Position numbers and translations under genes: made by a program. 56,734 bases of DNA. Source: Streptomyces bikiniensis (lineage in GTDB: Bacteria; Actinomycetota; Actinomycetes; Streptomycetales; Streptomycetaceae). Below the pieces are notes generated by a model. The model ran no database searches. It worked only from the letters and a program-made list of their open reading frames with translations, and was not told the DNA's origin. The DNA lies in NCBI GenBank assembly GCA_000716465.1, contig JNWL01000047.1:1-56734 (forward strand). Reading direction: 5' to 3'. Position 1 is the first letter of the stretch. Each line of letters opens with the position of its first letter. Shown here piece by piece: positions 30,641-39,782 of this stretch.

Positions 30641-33600
30641 GCGGCGGACGCGGCGACGGCGCGCGCCAGGGCGACGAGGTCGTCGGCGAGGGCGAGCACG
30701 GTCGCCTCGTCGAACAGCTCGGTGCGGTAGTCGACGGTGATCCCGTCGTCGGTGACGCTCCAGTGCAGGTCGGGTACGGCCCCATCGGTCCGGCCGCCGG
30801 TGCCGTGCGGATCGGCGGTGACGTCGAACGGCCACGGTCCCCCGGTGGGCGGGGCGGCCTCCGCCTCTGCGGTCAGCCGGGCGATCCGCGCGGCCAGCTC
30901 CGTCAGGGACGGCTCGTCCGCCACGTCGACCCGCAGCGGGAGCGGCGGACCGTCGGCGCGGACGAGTCCCAGCAGCAGCCCGTCGGCCTCCGCCCGGTCG
31001 GTGAGCAGGGCGACGAGGGCGGCGAGCAGCCCCGGGGCGCCGAGGCCCGGGGCGATACCGTCCGGCAGGACGAGGGTGTGACGGCCCGTCGCGCCGGTGC
31101 CGCCGCCCTGGGGCCGCGGCCGGTCGGTGGGCGGCTCGAAGGGGCGCAGCCCGGTGAGGGCGTCGTCAGGTCCGGGCCCGGCGGGCCGGCCGGGCAGCGC
31201 GGAGAGCGGGAGGTCCGCGTCCTCCGTCACGGCCCACAGCAGGTCGACCCAGGAGCGGGCGAGGTCCGCGACCGTGCTCCGGTCGAACAGGTGGGTGCTG
31301 TACTCGACCACCACGTCCAGGTCGTCGGCGCCGGCGCGTTCGCCGACGACCACCGACAGGTCGAACTTGGACGTCCCCGGCGGCAGTCCCGGGAAGAGCG
31401 GGCCGCCCTCCTCGTCGACGGCCGGGCCGAACAGGCTCTCGCCGAAGACGAAGTGCGGAGGCAGGGTCTGGTGGACGTACATGACGTCGAAGATCGGGTT
31501 GCGGGCCGGATCGCGGTCGGGCGCGACCTCGCGGACGACGGCGTCGAAGGGGATCTCCTGGTTCTCCAAGCCCTCGATGACGTCGGTGCGCACCCGCCGC
31601 AGCAGTGTGTGGAACCCGGGGTCGCCCGACAGGTCCGTCCGCAGCGCGATGGTGTTGTTGAAGAAGCCGAGCAGGCCCCACAGCTCGGGGCGGGTGCGTC
31701 CGATGGTGGGGGTGCCGACCACGACGTCGTCCTGGCCGGACCACCGGGACAGCGTCATGCTGAGGCCGGTGAGCAGTACCGAGAAGAGAGTGGCGGACTG
31801 CGCGACCCCGAGCGCGCGGAGCCGGTCGACGAGCGCGGGCGGGAGAGTGAGACCGTGCGCGGCGCCTGCGTAGTCCTTCCGCGCGGCGCGCGGGCGGTCG
31901 GTGGGCAGCGTCAGTACAGGGGGGTCGGTGAGCCGTTCCCGCCAGTACCGCAGCTGGCCTTCGAGGAGTCCCCGGTCCATCAGTTCGCGCTGCCAGTGGG
32001 CGTAGTCGCGGTATTGGACGGGCAGCGGCTCGAACCGGTGCTTGCGCCCCTCGCGGCGGGCCTCGTAGAACTCCGTCAACTCGCGCATCAGGATCTGCGG
32101 GGCCCAGCCGTCGTTGACGGCGTGGTGGGTCAGCCAGCAGAACAGGTGGTCGTCGGGGGCGAGCCGGATCAGGGTGACCCGGACCAGTGGGTCGTGTTCC
32201 ACGTCGAGGGAGCGCTGTGACTCGGTGCGGAGGATCTCGCGGGCCGTCCGCTCGGCGTTGGGCCGTCCGGTCAGGTCCTCGAAGCGGAAGAAGTCGCCGA
32301 GCTCGGGACGGACGGAGAGCTGCGCGCGGCCGTCCACGGAGACGAAGTTCGACCTCAGCGCCTCGTGCCGCTCGGCCAGGTCCTCCCAGGCGAGGCGCAT
32401 GGCGCTCGCGTCGATCGGGCCGCGGTGGCGGGAGGCGCCGGGAAGGTTGTAGAGGGTGGTGCCGGGGTCGAGCTGGTGGTGGAACCACATGCGTTCCTGC
32501 CCGTACGAGAGCACCCGGGCGTCAGTCCGCCGGATCGGCGGGAGCGCGTCCCCGTCGGGGGCCGCCGGCACCGGTGCGGGGGGCGCGGCCGGGACGCCGG
32601 CGATCGTCCGCCGGGCCTCGACGGCGGCCGCCAGGGCGGCGACGGCCGGGTGGTCGTAGACGTCGATCATGCGCAGTTCGATCCCGTAGCGCTGTTCGAC
32701 GCGTTTGAGGAGGAGCAGGGCGATGATCGAGTTGCCGCCGAGGGCGAAGTAGTCGTCGTCGGGGGCGACGGCGTCCGCGTAGAGCAGCTCGGCGAGCGTC
32801 TGCCGCAGCCAGGGCAGCACGTCGGAGGAGCCGGGGCCGGTGGGCTCGGCGTGGGCGGTGGGCTCGGTGGCGCCGGTGGGCTCGGTGGCGCCGGTGGGCT
32901 CGGCATGGACGGTGGGCGTCGTGGACGTGACGGCCTCGGCGGGTGCGGCAGCGGCAGCGGAAGCGGCCGGGACGACCGCGGCGGTCGTCCGTGACGCGGC
33001 CGTCGCCCCCGGACGGCCCGCCCAGCACGGCACGCCCCGGAACGGCTCGCCGGGCAGGGGCACCCGCCGGGCTTCCGGCGGGGTCTGGGTGCTCCAGTCG
33101 AGGTCGTGGCCCCGCTCGTAGAGCCGGGCCAGTACGCCGGGCACGCCGTCTGTGGCGGTCCCGGCGGTGAGCACCTCCGCTCCGGGCCGGCCGGCGAGGT
33201 GCTCGGACAGCAGGTCGCTGAGCTCGCCCCGGGAGCCCAACTCCACGAACACCACCGGGCCGAGGGCGAGTTGCTCGTCGGCAGCGGACCTCAGCCGGTC
33301 CGCGCGCAGGGGCGGGACGGTGACGCCCCCGCCGGAGAGCTTCCTGCGGTCCTCGTCGGTGAGGGTGCCGTTGAGGTGGCGGACCGCGTAGCGGGAGAGC
33401 CCGGAGCTGATCAGCCCGTCCGGAGCGATCCCCGCCCGGGCCAGCGCGGCGTGGGCGGCCAGCTGTCCCCGTACGACATCGGCTTCGTGCTCCGGGAGCG
33501 GGAGGGCGGCGGGCAGCGGGTCCGTGCCGGAAAGCCCGGAGGGCGGTGCCGCGTCGCCTGACAGGAGGAGCACGACACGGGGCCGCGCGGGTACGGAGGC

Positions 33601-35226
33601 GCCCGGAACCCCCGGAGTCCCCCTCGGCTCCGGAGCGGCCGTGGCTGCCGGGGCCCCCGGAGTCCCGGCGGCCCCCGGCCACGCCGGGGGTGCCCCCGCT
33701 CCCCCGCCCGTCCCGCTCCAGGTCACCGCCGCCGCCAGTTCGGCCGCGAGGTGCCGGGTGCGGTCGGCCACCACGGCCAGCCGGAAGGGGTGGTGCTCCC
33801 GACCCGTGTTCAGGGTCCGTGCCACGTCGTCGAGGGCGAGGTCGCCGGAGCGGAGCACCAGCGAGAGCCGCTCGCACACCGCGTACAGGTCGGCCTCGGT
33901 GCGTCCCGAGACGCCGATCAGCCGGGCCGTGCCGTCCTGGGCCGGGCGCGGCAGCGCGGGCGGCTCCTCGACCACGCAGTGCGCGTTGACCCCGCCGAGG
34001 CTGAAGGAGCTGACGCCGGCCCGTCGGGGGCCGGCGGACCGCCACGGCCGCAGCGAGGTCACCACGTCGAGGTCGGCGCCGGTCAGGTCCACCTCCGGCG
34101 CGACCTGCCGGAAGTGCAGGGACGGGTACAGTTCCGCGTGCCGCACGCTGAGGATCGCCTTGATCAGACCGGCGATGCCGGCCGCGTGGTCGAGGTGGCC
34201 GAGGTTGGTCTTCAGGGAGCCGATCGGAAGGGTGCCGCCCCGCCCCCGGCGCGCGAGGGCCAGGCCCTCCACCTCGACGGCGTCGCCCAGCCGGGTGCCG
34301 GAGCCGTGGGCCTCCAGGTAGCCGGCCGTGGCGAGATCGAGGCCGGCCCGCTCCCAGGCGCGGTTGATGACGTCGGCCTGGGCGCGGGCGCTGGGGGTGG
34401 CGATGGTGGCGGAGTGGCGGCCGTTGTGCGCGGTGGCGGTGCCCCGGATCACCGCGTGCACGTGCGCGCCCTCGTCCAGGGCGCGTTCGAGGGTGGTGAG
34501 GAGCAGGACCGCGCCGCCCTCTCCGGCGCCCGCGCCGTCCGCCTCCGCGTCGAAGGCGCGGGAGCGGGCGGTGGGCGAGGCGATGCCGGGGAAGTCGCCG
34601 ACGGCTGCCGCCGGAGCGATGGCGTGGCGCAGGCTCACGCCGCCGACGACCGCGTACTCCGCCTCCCCGTCCCTGAGTTCGCGGCAGGCCTGGTGGACGG
34701 CGACGAGCGAGCCGTTGCAGCCGGTGTCGACGCCGTAGCAGGGCCCGGTGAGGGCGAAGCGGTGGGCGACGCGGGCGGGGAGCGCGAAGGGCATGTTGCC
34801 CATGAGACTGAGGGTGCCGGGTTCGCCGACGAACGGCAGGTATCCGTTGCCGGGCGAGCTGAACACCACGGCCGTCCGGCTGTCGCGCAGCGCCGCGGGG
34901 GTGTACCCGGCGTTCTCCAGCGCCTCCTGGGTGAGGTGGAGCGCCAGCCGGTGCTGCGGATCGGTGACCTCCGCCTCGTGGCGGGAGAGGCCGAATCGCT
35001 CGTGGTCGAAGAGGTCGATCCGGTCCAGGTAGCCCATGTCGGGATAGTCGGGTTCCGGGTCGAGTCCGGTGGCGGCGATCCGCTGCGGAGGGGCGGGGCG
35101 TACGGAGTCCCGTCCGGCACGCAGGTTCGCGCGCAGGGTCGTGAGGTCGGCCGCCTCCGGCAGGCGGGTCGCGATGCCGATCACCGCGATGCCGCCGGGG
35201 GCGGCGCCGGTTGTCTGCGCCTTCAC
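30637..35226 (-). CDS. Hybrid PKS-NRPS: KS, degenerate AT, PCP, C, half C domain
   Basis: This 1529-residue protein starts at GTG 35224-35226 with AAGGAG nine bases upstream. The KS (10-425) is complete: Cys170 in VDTGCNGSL, His307 in EAHGSGT, His344 in NLGHLDHAAG. The following AT-sized region (about 550-735) is eroded: the GHSxGE motif reads ISSGLSR (606-612), with no nucleophile Ser in register. A repeat-rich EPTGAT linker (775-798) leads to a carrier domain (Ser833 in LGGNSI), an intact C domain (HHAVNDG, 1034-1040) and a C-terminal piece (about 1380-1525) resembling only the second half of a C domain. It should elongate the starter with a polyketide unit that its own AT cannot load. Confidence 0.9.
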   Translation of the reverse strand: MKAQTTGAAPGGIAVIGIATRLPEAADLTTLRANLRAGRDSVRPAPPQRIAATGLDPEPDYPDMGYLDRIDLFDHERFGLSRHEAEVTDPQHRLALHLTQEALENAGYTPAALRDSRTAVVFSSPGNGYLPFVGEPGTLSLMGNMPFALPARVAHRFALTGPCYGVDTGCNGSLVAVHQACRELRDGEAEYAVVGGVSLRHAIAPAAAVGDFPGIASPTARSRAFDAEADGAGAGEGGAVLLLTTLERALDEGAHVHAVIRGTATAHNGRHSATIATPSARAQADVINRAWERAGLDLATAGYLEAHGSGTRLGDAVEVEGLALARRGRGGTLPIGSLKTNLGHLDHAAGIAGLIKAILSVRHAELYPSLHFRQVAPEVDLTGADLDVVTSLRPWRSAGPRRAGVSSFSLGGVNAHCVVEEPPALPRPAQDGTARLIGVSGRTEADLYAVCERLSLVLRSGDLALDDVARTLNTGREHHPFRLAVVADRTRHLAAELAAAVTWSGTGGGAGAPPAWPGAAGTPGAPAATAAPEPRGTPGVPGASVPARPRVVLLLSGDAAPPSGLSGTDPLPAALPLPEHEADVVRGQLAAHAALARAGIAPDGLISSGLSRYAVRHLNGTLTDEDRRKLSGGGVTVPPLRADRLRSAADEQLALGPVVFVELGSRGELSDLLSEHLAGRPGAEVLTAGTATDGVPGVLARLYERGHDLDWSTQTPPEARRVPLPGEPFRGVPCWAGRPGATAASRTTAAVVPAASAAAAAPAEAVTSTTPTVHAEPTGATEPTGATEPTAHAEPTGPGSSDVLPWLRQTLAELLYADAVAPDDDYFALGGNSIIALLLLKRVEQRYGIELRMIDVYDHPAVAALAAAVEARRTIAGVPAAPPAPVPAAPDGDALPPIRRTDARVLSYGQERMWFHHQLDPGTTLYNLPGASRHRGPIDASAMRLAWEDLAERHEALRSNFVSVDGRAQLSVRPELGDFFRFEDLTGRPNAERTAREILRTESQRSLDVEHDPLVRVTLIRLAPDDHLFCWLTHHAVNDGWAPQILMRELTEFYEARREGRKHRFEPLPVQYRDYAHWQRELMDRGLLEGQLRYWRERLTDPPVLTLPTDRPRAARKDYAGAAHGLTLPPALVDRLRALGVAQSATLFSVLLTGLSMTLSRWSGQDDVVVGTPTIGRTRPELWGLLGFFNNTIALRTDLSGDPGFHTLLRRVRTDVIEGLENQEIPFDAVVREVAPDRDPARNPIFDVMYVHQTLPPHFVFGESLFGPAVDEEGGPLFPGLPPGTSKFDLSVVVGERAGADDLDVVVEYSTHLFDRSTVADLARSWVDLLWAVTEDADLPLSALPGRPAGPGPDDALTGLRPFEPPTDRPRPQGGGTGATGRHTLVLPDGIAPGLGAPGLLAALVALLTDRAEADGLLLGLVRADGPPLPLRVDVADEPSLTELAARIARLTAEAEAAPPTGGPWPFDVTADPHGTGGRTDGAVPDLHWSVTDDGITVDYRTELFDEATVLALADDLVALARAVAASAA

Positions 35227-35242
35227 GCGGAACACTCCTTCG

Positions 35243-37297
35243 TCACAGCTCGTAGGCGACCGGGGCGGGGCGGGCGGACGGCGGTGGCGGGGGGCCGGCG
35301 TCGCCGGTGTTCGCGGTCCGTTCTTCGAGGGCGGCCGCCTGCGCGGCGATGGTGGTGAGGTCGAACAACTCCCCCACGCGTACCGTTCCGGGCCACTGCT
35401 CCTCCAGGGCGCTGTACAGCTCGATGACCTTGAGCGAGTTGCCGCCGACGCCGAAGAAGTTGTCGTGGGGGCCCGCGTCCTCGTGTCCCAGCACCTCGGC
35501 CCAGATCTTCCGGACCGTGTTCCGGAACGCGGACGGCCCGTCCTCGGTCCCGGGCCGGGGCGCGGTCCGCTCGCCCCCGTCCTCGTCCCCGTCGGCGAGC
35601 CGGGAGCCGGGCTCCCCCGGGGCGGGTACGAGGGCGGCGAGCGACCTGCGGTCGGCCTTGCCGGTGGAGGTGAGCCGCATCCGGTCGAGCTCGACGAAGC
35701 GGTGCGGCAGCGCCTGCTCGACGAGGTGGAAGCGGCAGTGACGGCGCAGTTCACGGGGGGCGGGGACGGTCCGGTCCGGCGCGGGGGTGAGGAACGCGGT
35801 CAGGACCGGTTCGCCGTCCGCCGGTCGTGTGCAGGTCACGACGGCCTGGTCGACGTCGGGGTGGGCTTCGAGGGCGGCCTCGACGTCGCCGAGTTCGACG
35901 CGGGCGCCGCGGATCTTCACCTGCTGATCGATCCGGCCGTGGTAGTGCAGGGCCCCGGTGGCGTCTCGGTGCGCGATGTCGCCGGTGCGGTAGAGGCGGG
36001 CTCCGGCGGGGCCGAACGGGGAGGCGACGAAGCGTTCGGCCGTGAGGCCGGGCGCGCGGGCGTAGCCGAGGGCGACGAAGGCTCCGCCGACGTACAGTTC
36101 GCCCTGCTCGCCGGGGTCCGCCTCGCGCAGTCGGTCGTCCAGGACGTGGGCGGTGGCGCCGGGCCAGGGGCGGCCGATGGGGACGCGTTCCGCGTCGGGG
36201 TCGGGCCGGCTCTCGACGGTGCAGGAGACTACGGTCTCGGTGGGCCCGTACTCGTTGACGAGCCGGGCGTCCGGCAGCTGCGCGCGATGGGTCCTGACCA
36301 GTTCGGGCGTGCAGGTCTCGCCGGCGACGACGACGACCCGGAGGCTGTCCGGGAGCCGCTCGGGGCCGGCGAGGAGCAGCCGGTAGTAGGACGGCACGAC
36401 GATGAGGTGGGTCGCCCGGTGGCGGTGGGCGAGCCGGGTGAACTCGGGAGCGAGCCGGAGTTCGCGCGAGGTCGGCAACAGCAGGGTGTGGCCGTGGGAG
36501 AACGACCAGAACATGCCGGCGAGCATGCCGTCGAAGGAGAGGCGCATCGCCATCAGGAAGACCGACGGGGCGGTGCCGTAGACGGCGCCGCGCGGCCGGA
36601 CGGAGTCCGCGAGCTGGCGGCGGGTGACCACGACGCCCTTGGGCGGGCCGCTGGATCCCGAGGTGTAGACGAGGTAGGCGGGGGCGTTCTCCGGGACCGG
36701 GGGCGCAGCGGATGCGGCCGTGCGGGCCCCGGCCTCGGCGAGGGCGGTGAGATCGAGGTCCTCGGCGGGCAGGAGGGGCGGCGCGTGGGGAAGGCGGGCC
36801 AGGGTCCGGTCGTCCCGGCCGCCGATGACGACGGCGCAGTCGGTGTCGTGCAGGAGGGCCCGCAGCCTGGCCTCGGGAAGGTCGGGCTCCAGCGCGGCCC
36901 AGGCGGCGCCGACGCGGAGCGCGGCGAGGACGGCGACGACCGCGGCGGCGCTCTGTTCGAGCCGGAGGCAGACCGTGGTCCCGGGGCGGGCTCCGGCCGC
37001 GCGCAGTCGCGCGGCGAGTCCGGTGGAGGCGTCGGCGAGTTCGCGGTAGCGGAGCACGGTGTCGCCGACGACGAGGGCGGTGGCGCGGGGGGTGCGGTCG
37101 GCCTGCGCGAGGAAGGCGTCGAGCAGCGGCACCGTCGGTGCCGGGGCCCTGCCGGCCCGCCCGGCGGTCACGTCCGCCCCCTCGGCGGCCGCTTCGGCGC
37201 CTTCGCCCCGTCCGGCCGCTCCGGTCCCGTGGACCGGGCCGGCGGGCGCTCCCGTCCTCTCGGTCCGCTCGCTCGTTCCGGCCCGCTCAGCGGTCAC
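35243..37297 (-). CDS. A-T didomain NRPS protein (candidate loading module)
   Basis: This 684-residue protein has an A domain (about 55-560; LVYTSGSSGPPKGVVV, NEYGPTET, YRTGDI, and the invariant Lys in LTSTGKADRR) and one T domain (about 590-660; VGGNSLKVIEL). The hand-read specificity code DGAIVAEVSK does not match a substrate I know. Lacking a C domain, it is either the starter module for the KS next door or a trans supplier for the orphan C domains. The first 50 residues are Ala/Gly/Glu-rich and disordered-looking. GTG 37295-37297 overlaps the end of the fkbH-type gene by 11 bases. Confidence 0.9.
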   Translation of the reverse strand: MTAERAGTSERTERTGAPAGPVHGTGAAGRGEGAEAAAEGADVTAGRAGRAPAPTVPLLDAFLAQADRTPRATALVVGDTVLRYRELADASTGLAARLRAAGARPGTTVCLRLEQSAAAVVAVLAALRVGAAWAALEPDLPEARLRALLHDTDCAVVIGGRDDRTLARLPHAPPLLPAEDLDLTALAEAGARTAASAAPPVPENAPAYLVYTSGSSGPPKGVVVTRRQLADSVRPRGAVYGTAPSVFLMAMRLSFDGMLAGMFWSFSHGHTLLLPTSRELRLAPEFTRLAHRHRATHLIVVPSYYRLLLAGPERLPDSLRVVVVAGETCTPELVRTHRAQLPDARLVNEYGPTETVVSCTVESRPDPDAERVPIGRPWPGATAHVLDDRLREADPGEQGELYVGGAFVALGYARAPGLTAERFVASPFGPAGARLYRTGDIAHRDATGALHYHGRIDQQVKIRGARVELGDVEAALEAHPDVDQAVVTCTRPADGEPVLTAFLTPAPDRTVPAPRELRRHCRFHLVEQALPHRFVELDRMRLTSTGKADRRSLAALVPAPGEPGSRLADGDEDGGERTAPRPGTEDGPSAFRNTVRKIWAEVLGHEDAGPHDNFFGVGGNSLKVIELYSALEEQWPGTVRVGELFDLTTIAAQAAALEERTANTGDAGPPPPPSARPAPVAYEL

Positions 37298-38366
37298 TCC
37301 GGCCTCCCGGTGCGGGGCGGACGAGCAGTCGGACGTGGCTGCCGGGCTCGCGGACCGGGTGGTCGGCCGGCACTTCGAGGACCATCGGCGCCCCGTCGCC
37401 CGTGTCCCGTGCGACGGGCGCGTATCCGGCGAACCGCAGGGTGACGAGCATGGTGCGGTTGACCGCGGTCGGTACGAAGTGGGTGACGGGTCTGCGGCCC
37501 TCGGCGCGGGCCTGCCGGACGATGTGGGAGAGCATCAGCTCTCCCGCGCCCCGGGACGCGACCCGGCAGGACATCAGCATCAGTCTCAGCACCGACTCCG
37601 TCGGGGTGAGTTCGGTGACGGAGAGGCCGACGACGCCGTAGTCGCCGAATCGGTCGCTGAGCCGGGCGAGCCTGACCTGGTGGTCGGGTGCGGCGATCAG
37701 GCGGCGCAGGTCCTCCTCGCCGTAGACCAGGCCGGTGCTGTTGAGCTGGTGGGTGCGCACGGTGAGTTCGCTGGCGCGGGCGAGGTCGCCCTCGGTGGCC
37801 GGGGCGATCTCCATGACGAGGCCGAGCGAGGCGAGGAACGCCCGCCGGTCGCCGCCGGACTCCTCCTCGGCCTGGCGGCGGCGCCATTCGGTGCGGTAGA
37901 GCAGGCGTCGGCCCGCCGCCTCGGCGGTGACGTGCGCGGGGCGGAATTCGGGGAGTTCCGGGAGCTGCCCCGCGAGGTCGGCGGGGTAGCAGCGGACCAT
38001 GGGGAGCGCGGCGGCGACCTCGGCCCGTTCGGCGGGGTCGTTGTCGATGAACGCGACGGTGTCGAGGCCGATGTTGAGGGTCTCGGCGATGTGCCGTACG
38101 GCGACCGATTTGTCGCCCCAGCCGATCCGGGCCGCGCAGAACCATTCCCCGAGCCCGGTGGCGTCGAGGTGGGCGGTGGAGGTGTCGTGGTCGCCGCGGC
38201 TGACGGCGGCGTGCAGGATGCCGCGGGAGTCGAGGGTCTTCAGGGTCGTCGCCGCCGGCGGGAAGGGCGGGGGGACGTCGCCCTCCAGGACGACGCCGTC
38301 CCAGAGGGTGTCGTCGAGGTCCCAGACGAGGCACTTGACGGTGGGCCGCGCGGCGGGGGCGGTCAC
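37287..38366 (-). CDS. fkbH: FkbH-type HAD-superfamily glyceryl-ACP synthase
   Basis: This 359-residue enzyme of the methoxymalonyl/hydroxymalonyl-ACP route takes 1,3-bisphosphoglycerate and loads a glyceryl unit on a discrete ACP. The HAD motif VWDLDDTLWDG and the later FIDNDPAERAEV are clear. The C-terminal half carries the GNAT-like fold usual for FkbH (VVGLSVTELTPTESVLRLML, MSCRVASRGAGELML). The GTG start overlaps the stop of the dehydrogenase gene (GTGA). It has full family length. Confidence 0.92.
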   Translation of the reverse strand: MTAPAARPTVKCLVWDLDDTLWDGVVLEGDVPPPFPPAATTLKTLDSRGILHAAVSRGDHDTSTAHLDATGLGEWFCAARIGWGDKSVAVRHIAETLNIGLDTVAFIDNDPAERAEVAAALPMVRCYPADLAGQLPELPEFRPAHVTAEAAGRRLLYRTEWRRRQAEEESGGDRRAFLASLGLVMEIAPATEGDLARASELTVRTHQLNSTGLVYGEEDLRRLIAAPDHQVRLARLSDRFGDYGVVGLSVTELTPTESVLRLMLMSCRVASRGAGELMLSHIVRQARAEGRRPVTHFVPTAVNRTMLVTLRFAGYAPVARDTGDGAPMVLEVPADHPVREPGSHVRLLVRPAPGGRSDR

Positions 38367-39517
38367 GTGACCGCTCCGAAGCGGCGTAAGAGCTGTTCGG
38401 CCATATGGGATTCGGCCACTTCCTGGGCTCCTTCGATGATCTCCATGACCTTGGCGTCCCGGTAGTGCCGTCCGGCGCGGCTGTCCGGGGCGATGCCGGC
38501 GGCGCCCAGGACCTGCACGGCGGCCCGGCCGGCCTCGGCGCCGGCGTCGGCAGCCGCGTACTTCGCCATGATCGTCTCGGTGACGCCGTGACCGGGGCCG
38601 CGGGTTCTGGCGCGTGCGGCCCGGGCGGCGAGTTCGCGGGCGGCGGCGGCCCGGACCGCGCTCCGGGCCAGGAGCGCGCCGACCGACTGGTGGCGGCCGA
38701 GCGGCACCCCGCCCTGGAGCCGGGTCGCGGCGTGCGCGGCGGCGTCGGCGACGCAGGCCTCCGCCATGCCGACGCAGCCCCAGGCGACGGTGTAGCGGCC
38801 GTGGTCGAGGGCGGTCGCGGCGACGTGCGACAGTCCGGCGCCGGGCGGGGCGATCCGGTGGTCGGCGGGGATCCGGACACCGTCGAGGGTGACGTGGGCG
38901 ATCCCAGCGGCGCGCATGCCGAGCTGGCCGGTGACGGACTCCCGGTGGACGCCGGGCCGGTCGGTCTCGACGAGGACGGTGGTGAGTCCCTCCGCGTGGC
39001 GGCCGAGGACGAGCAGGACGTCGGCGCTCTCCCCGAACGTGACCCATCTCTTGCGGCCGGTGACGAGGAGTCCGTCGCCGGAGTCCTCGACGGCCGTCGT
39101 CACCTCGCCGAGCGCGCTGCCGGCCCCGTCCTCGGTGGCGGCGAAACCGGCGGTGAGGGTGCCGTCGGCCAGGCGCGGCAGCCAGTCGGCCCGCTGGGCC
39201 CGGGTCCCCCAGCGCAGCAGTGCCGCGGCGACCATGGACTGGACGGTGAGCAGGCCGCGCAGGGCGCTGCAGACGCCGCCGAGGTGGGCGGCGACCTCTC
39301 CCAGGTCGGCCGGGGCGAGGTCCCGTCCGCCGTGCCGGGAGGGGAGATCGGCGGCGAGGAGGCCGGTGGCCGCGAGGGCGCGCAGGACGTCCGGCGGCAC
39401 GTGGCCCTCGGCGTCCCACCGGCTCGCGGGTTCCCGGGCCCGGGCGGCGAGTTCGGCGGCGGCGGCGACCAGGGGCGAGGTCCCGGTCGCGCCGTCCGCC
39501 TCAGCTGTCGCCGGCAT
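38363..39517 (-). CDS. fkbI: Acyl-ACP/acyl-CoA dehydrogenase (FkbI type)
   Basis: This 384-residue flavin-dependent acyl dehydrogenase has the family signatures GFAATEDGAGS (flavin and substrate contact), GRKRWVTFGESADVLLVLGR, and near the C-terminus KVMEIIEGAQEVAE, the region that carries the catalytic Glu. In fkb-type clusters it acts on the ACP-bound three-carbon unit. The start overlaps the ACP gene by 17 bases. It has an in-frame TTA codon at 38387-38389, so translation may depend on bldA. Confidence 0.9.
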   Translation of the reverse strand: MPATAEADGATGTSPLVAAAAELAARAREPASRWDAEGHVPPDVLRALAATGLLAADLPSRHGGRDLAPADLGEVAAHLGGVCSALRGLLTVQSMVAAALLRWGTRAQRADWLPRLADGTLTAGFAATEDGAGSALGEVTTAVEDSGDGLLVTGRKRWVTFGESADVLLVLGRHAEGLTTVLVETDRPGVHRESVTGQLGMRAAGIAHVTLDGVRIPADHRIAPPGAGLSHVAATALDHGRYTVAWGCVGMAEACVADAAAHAATRLQGGVPLGRHQSVGALLARSAVRAAAARELAARAARARTRGPGHGVTETIMAKYAAADAGAEAGRAAVQVLGAAGIAPDSRAGRHYRDAKVMEIIEGAQEVAESHMAEQLLRRFGAVT

Positions 39518-39782
39518 GGACCGGGGCGGTTTCGGCGTCGGCCTTCTTGGCGTGCACGAAGGCGGTGAGGCGGCGGGCGGTGCGGAAGCTGTCGAGATCG
39601 AGGTCCTCGACCTCGACGGTCAGCTCGAACCGGTCCTCGACGTGGGTGACGAGTTCCAGCGCGAACAGCGAGTCGACGAGCCCGAGGGCGAAGTAGTCGT
39701 CGTCGGGGCCGACCTCCCTGCGCAGGGCCTCGGTCAGGAAGCGGGTGATCTCGTCGAGGGTCTCTGCGGATCCACGGCTCAT
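39501..39782 (-). CDS. fkbJ: Discrete acyl carrier protein (FkbJ type)
   Basis: A 93-residue free-standing ACP. The phosphopantetheine attachment site is Ser in GLVDSLFALEL, followed by the usual helix-three region VEDLDLDSFRTARRLTAF. It should carry the glycerate-derived extender unit made by the neighbouring FkbH-, FkbI- and FkbK-type enzymes. ATG overlaps the stop of the KAS III-like gene (ATGA). Confidence 0.93.
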   Translation of the reverse strand: MSRGSAETLDEITRFLTEALRREVGPDDDYFALGLVDSLFALELVTHVEDRFELTVEVEDLDLDSFRTARRLTAFVHAKKADAETAPVHAGDS

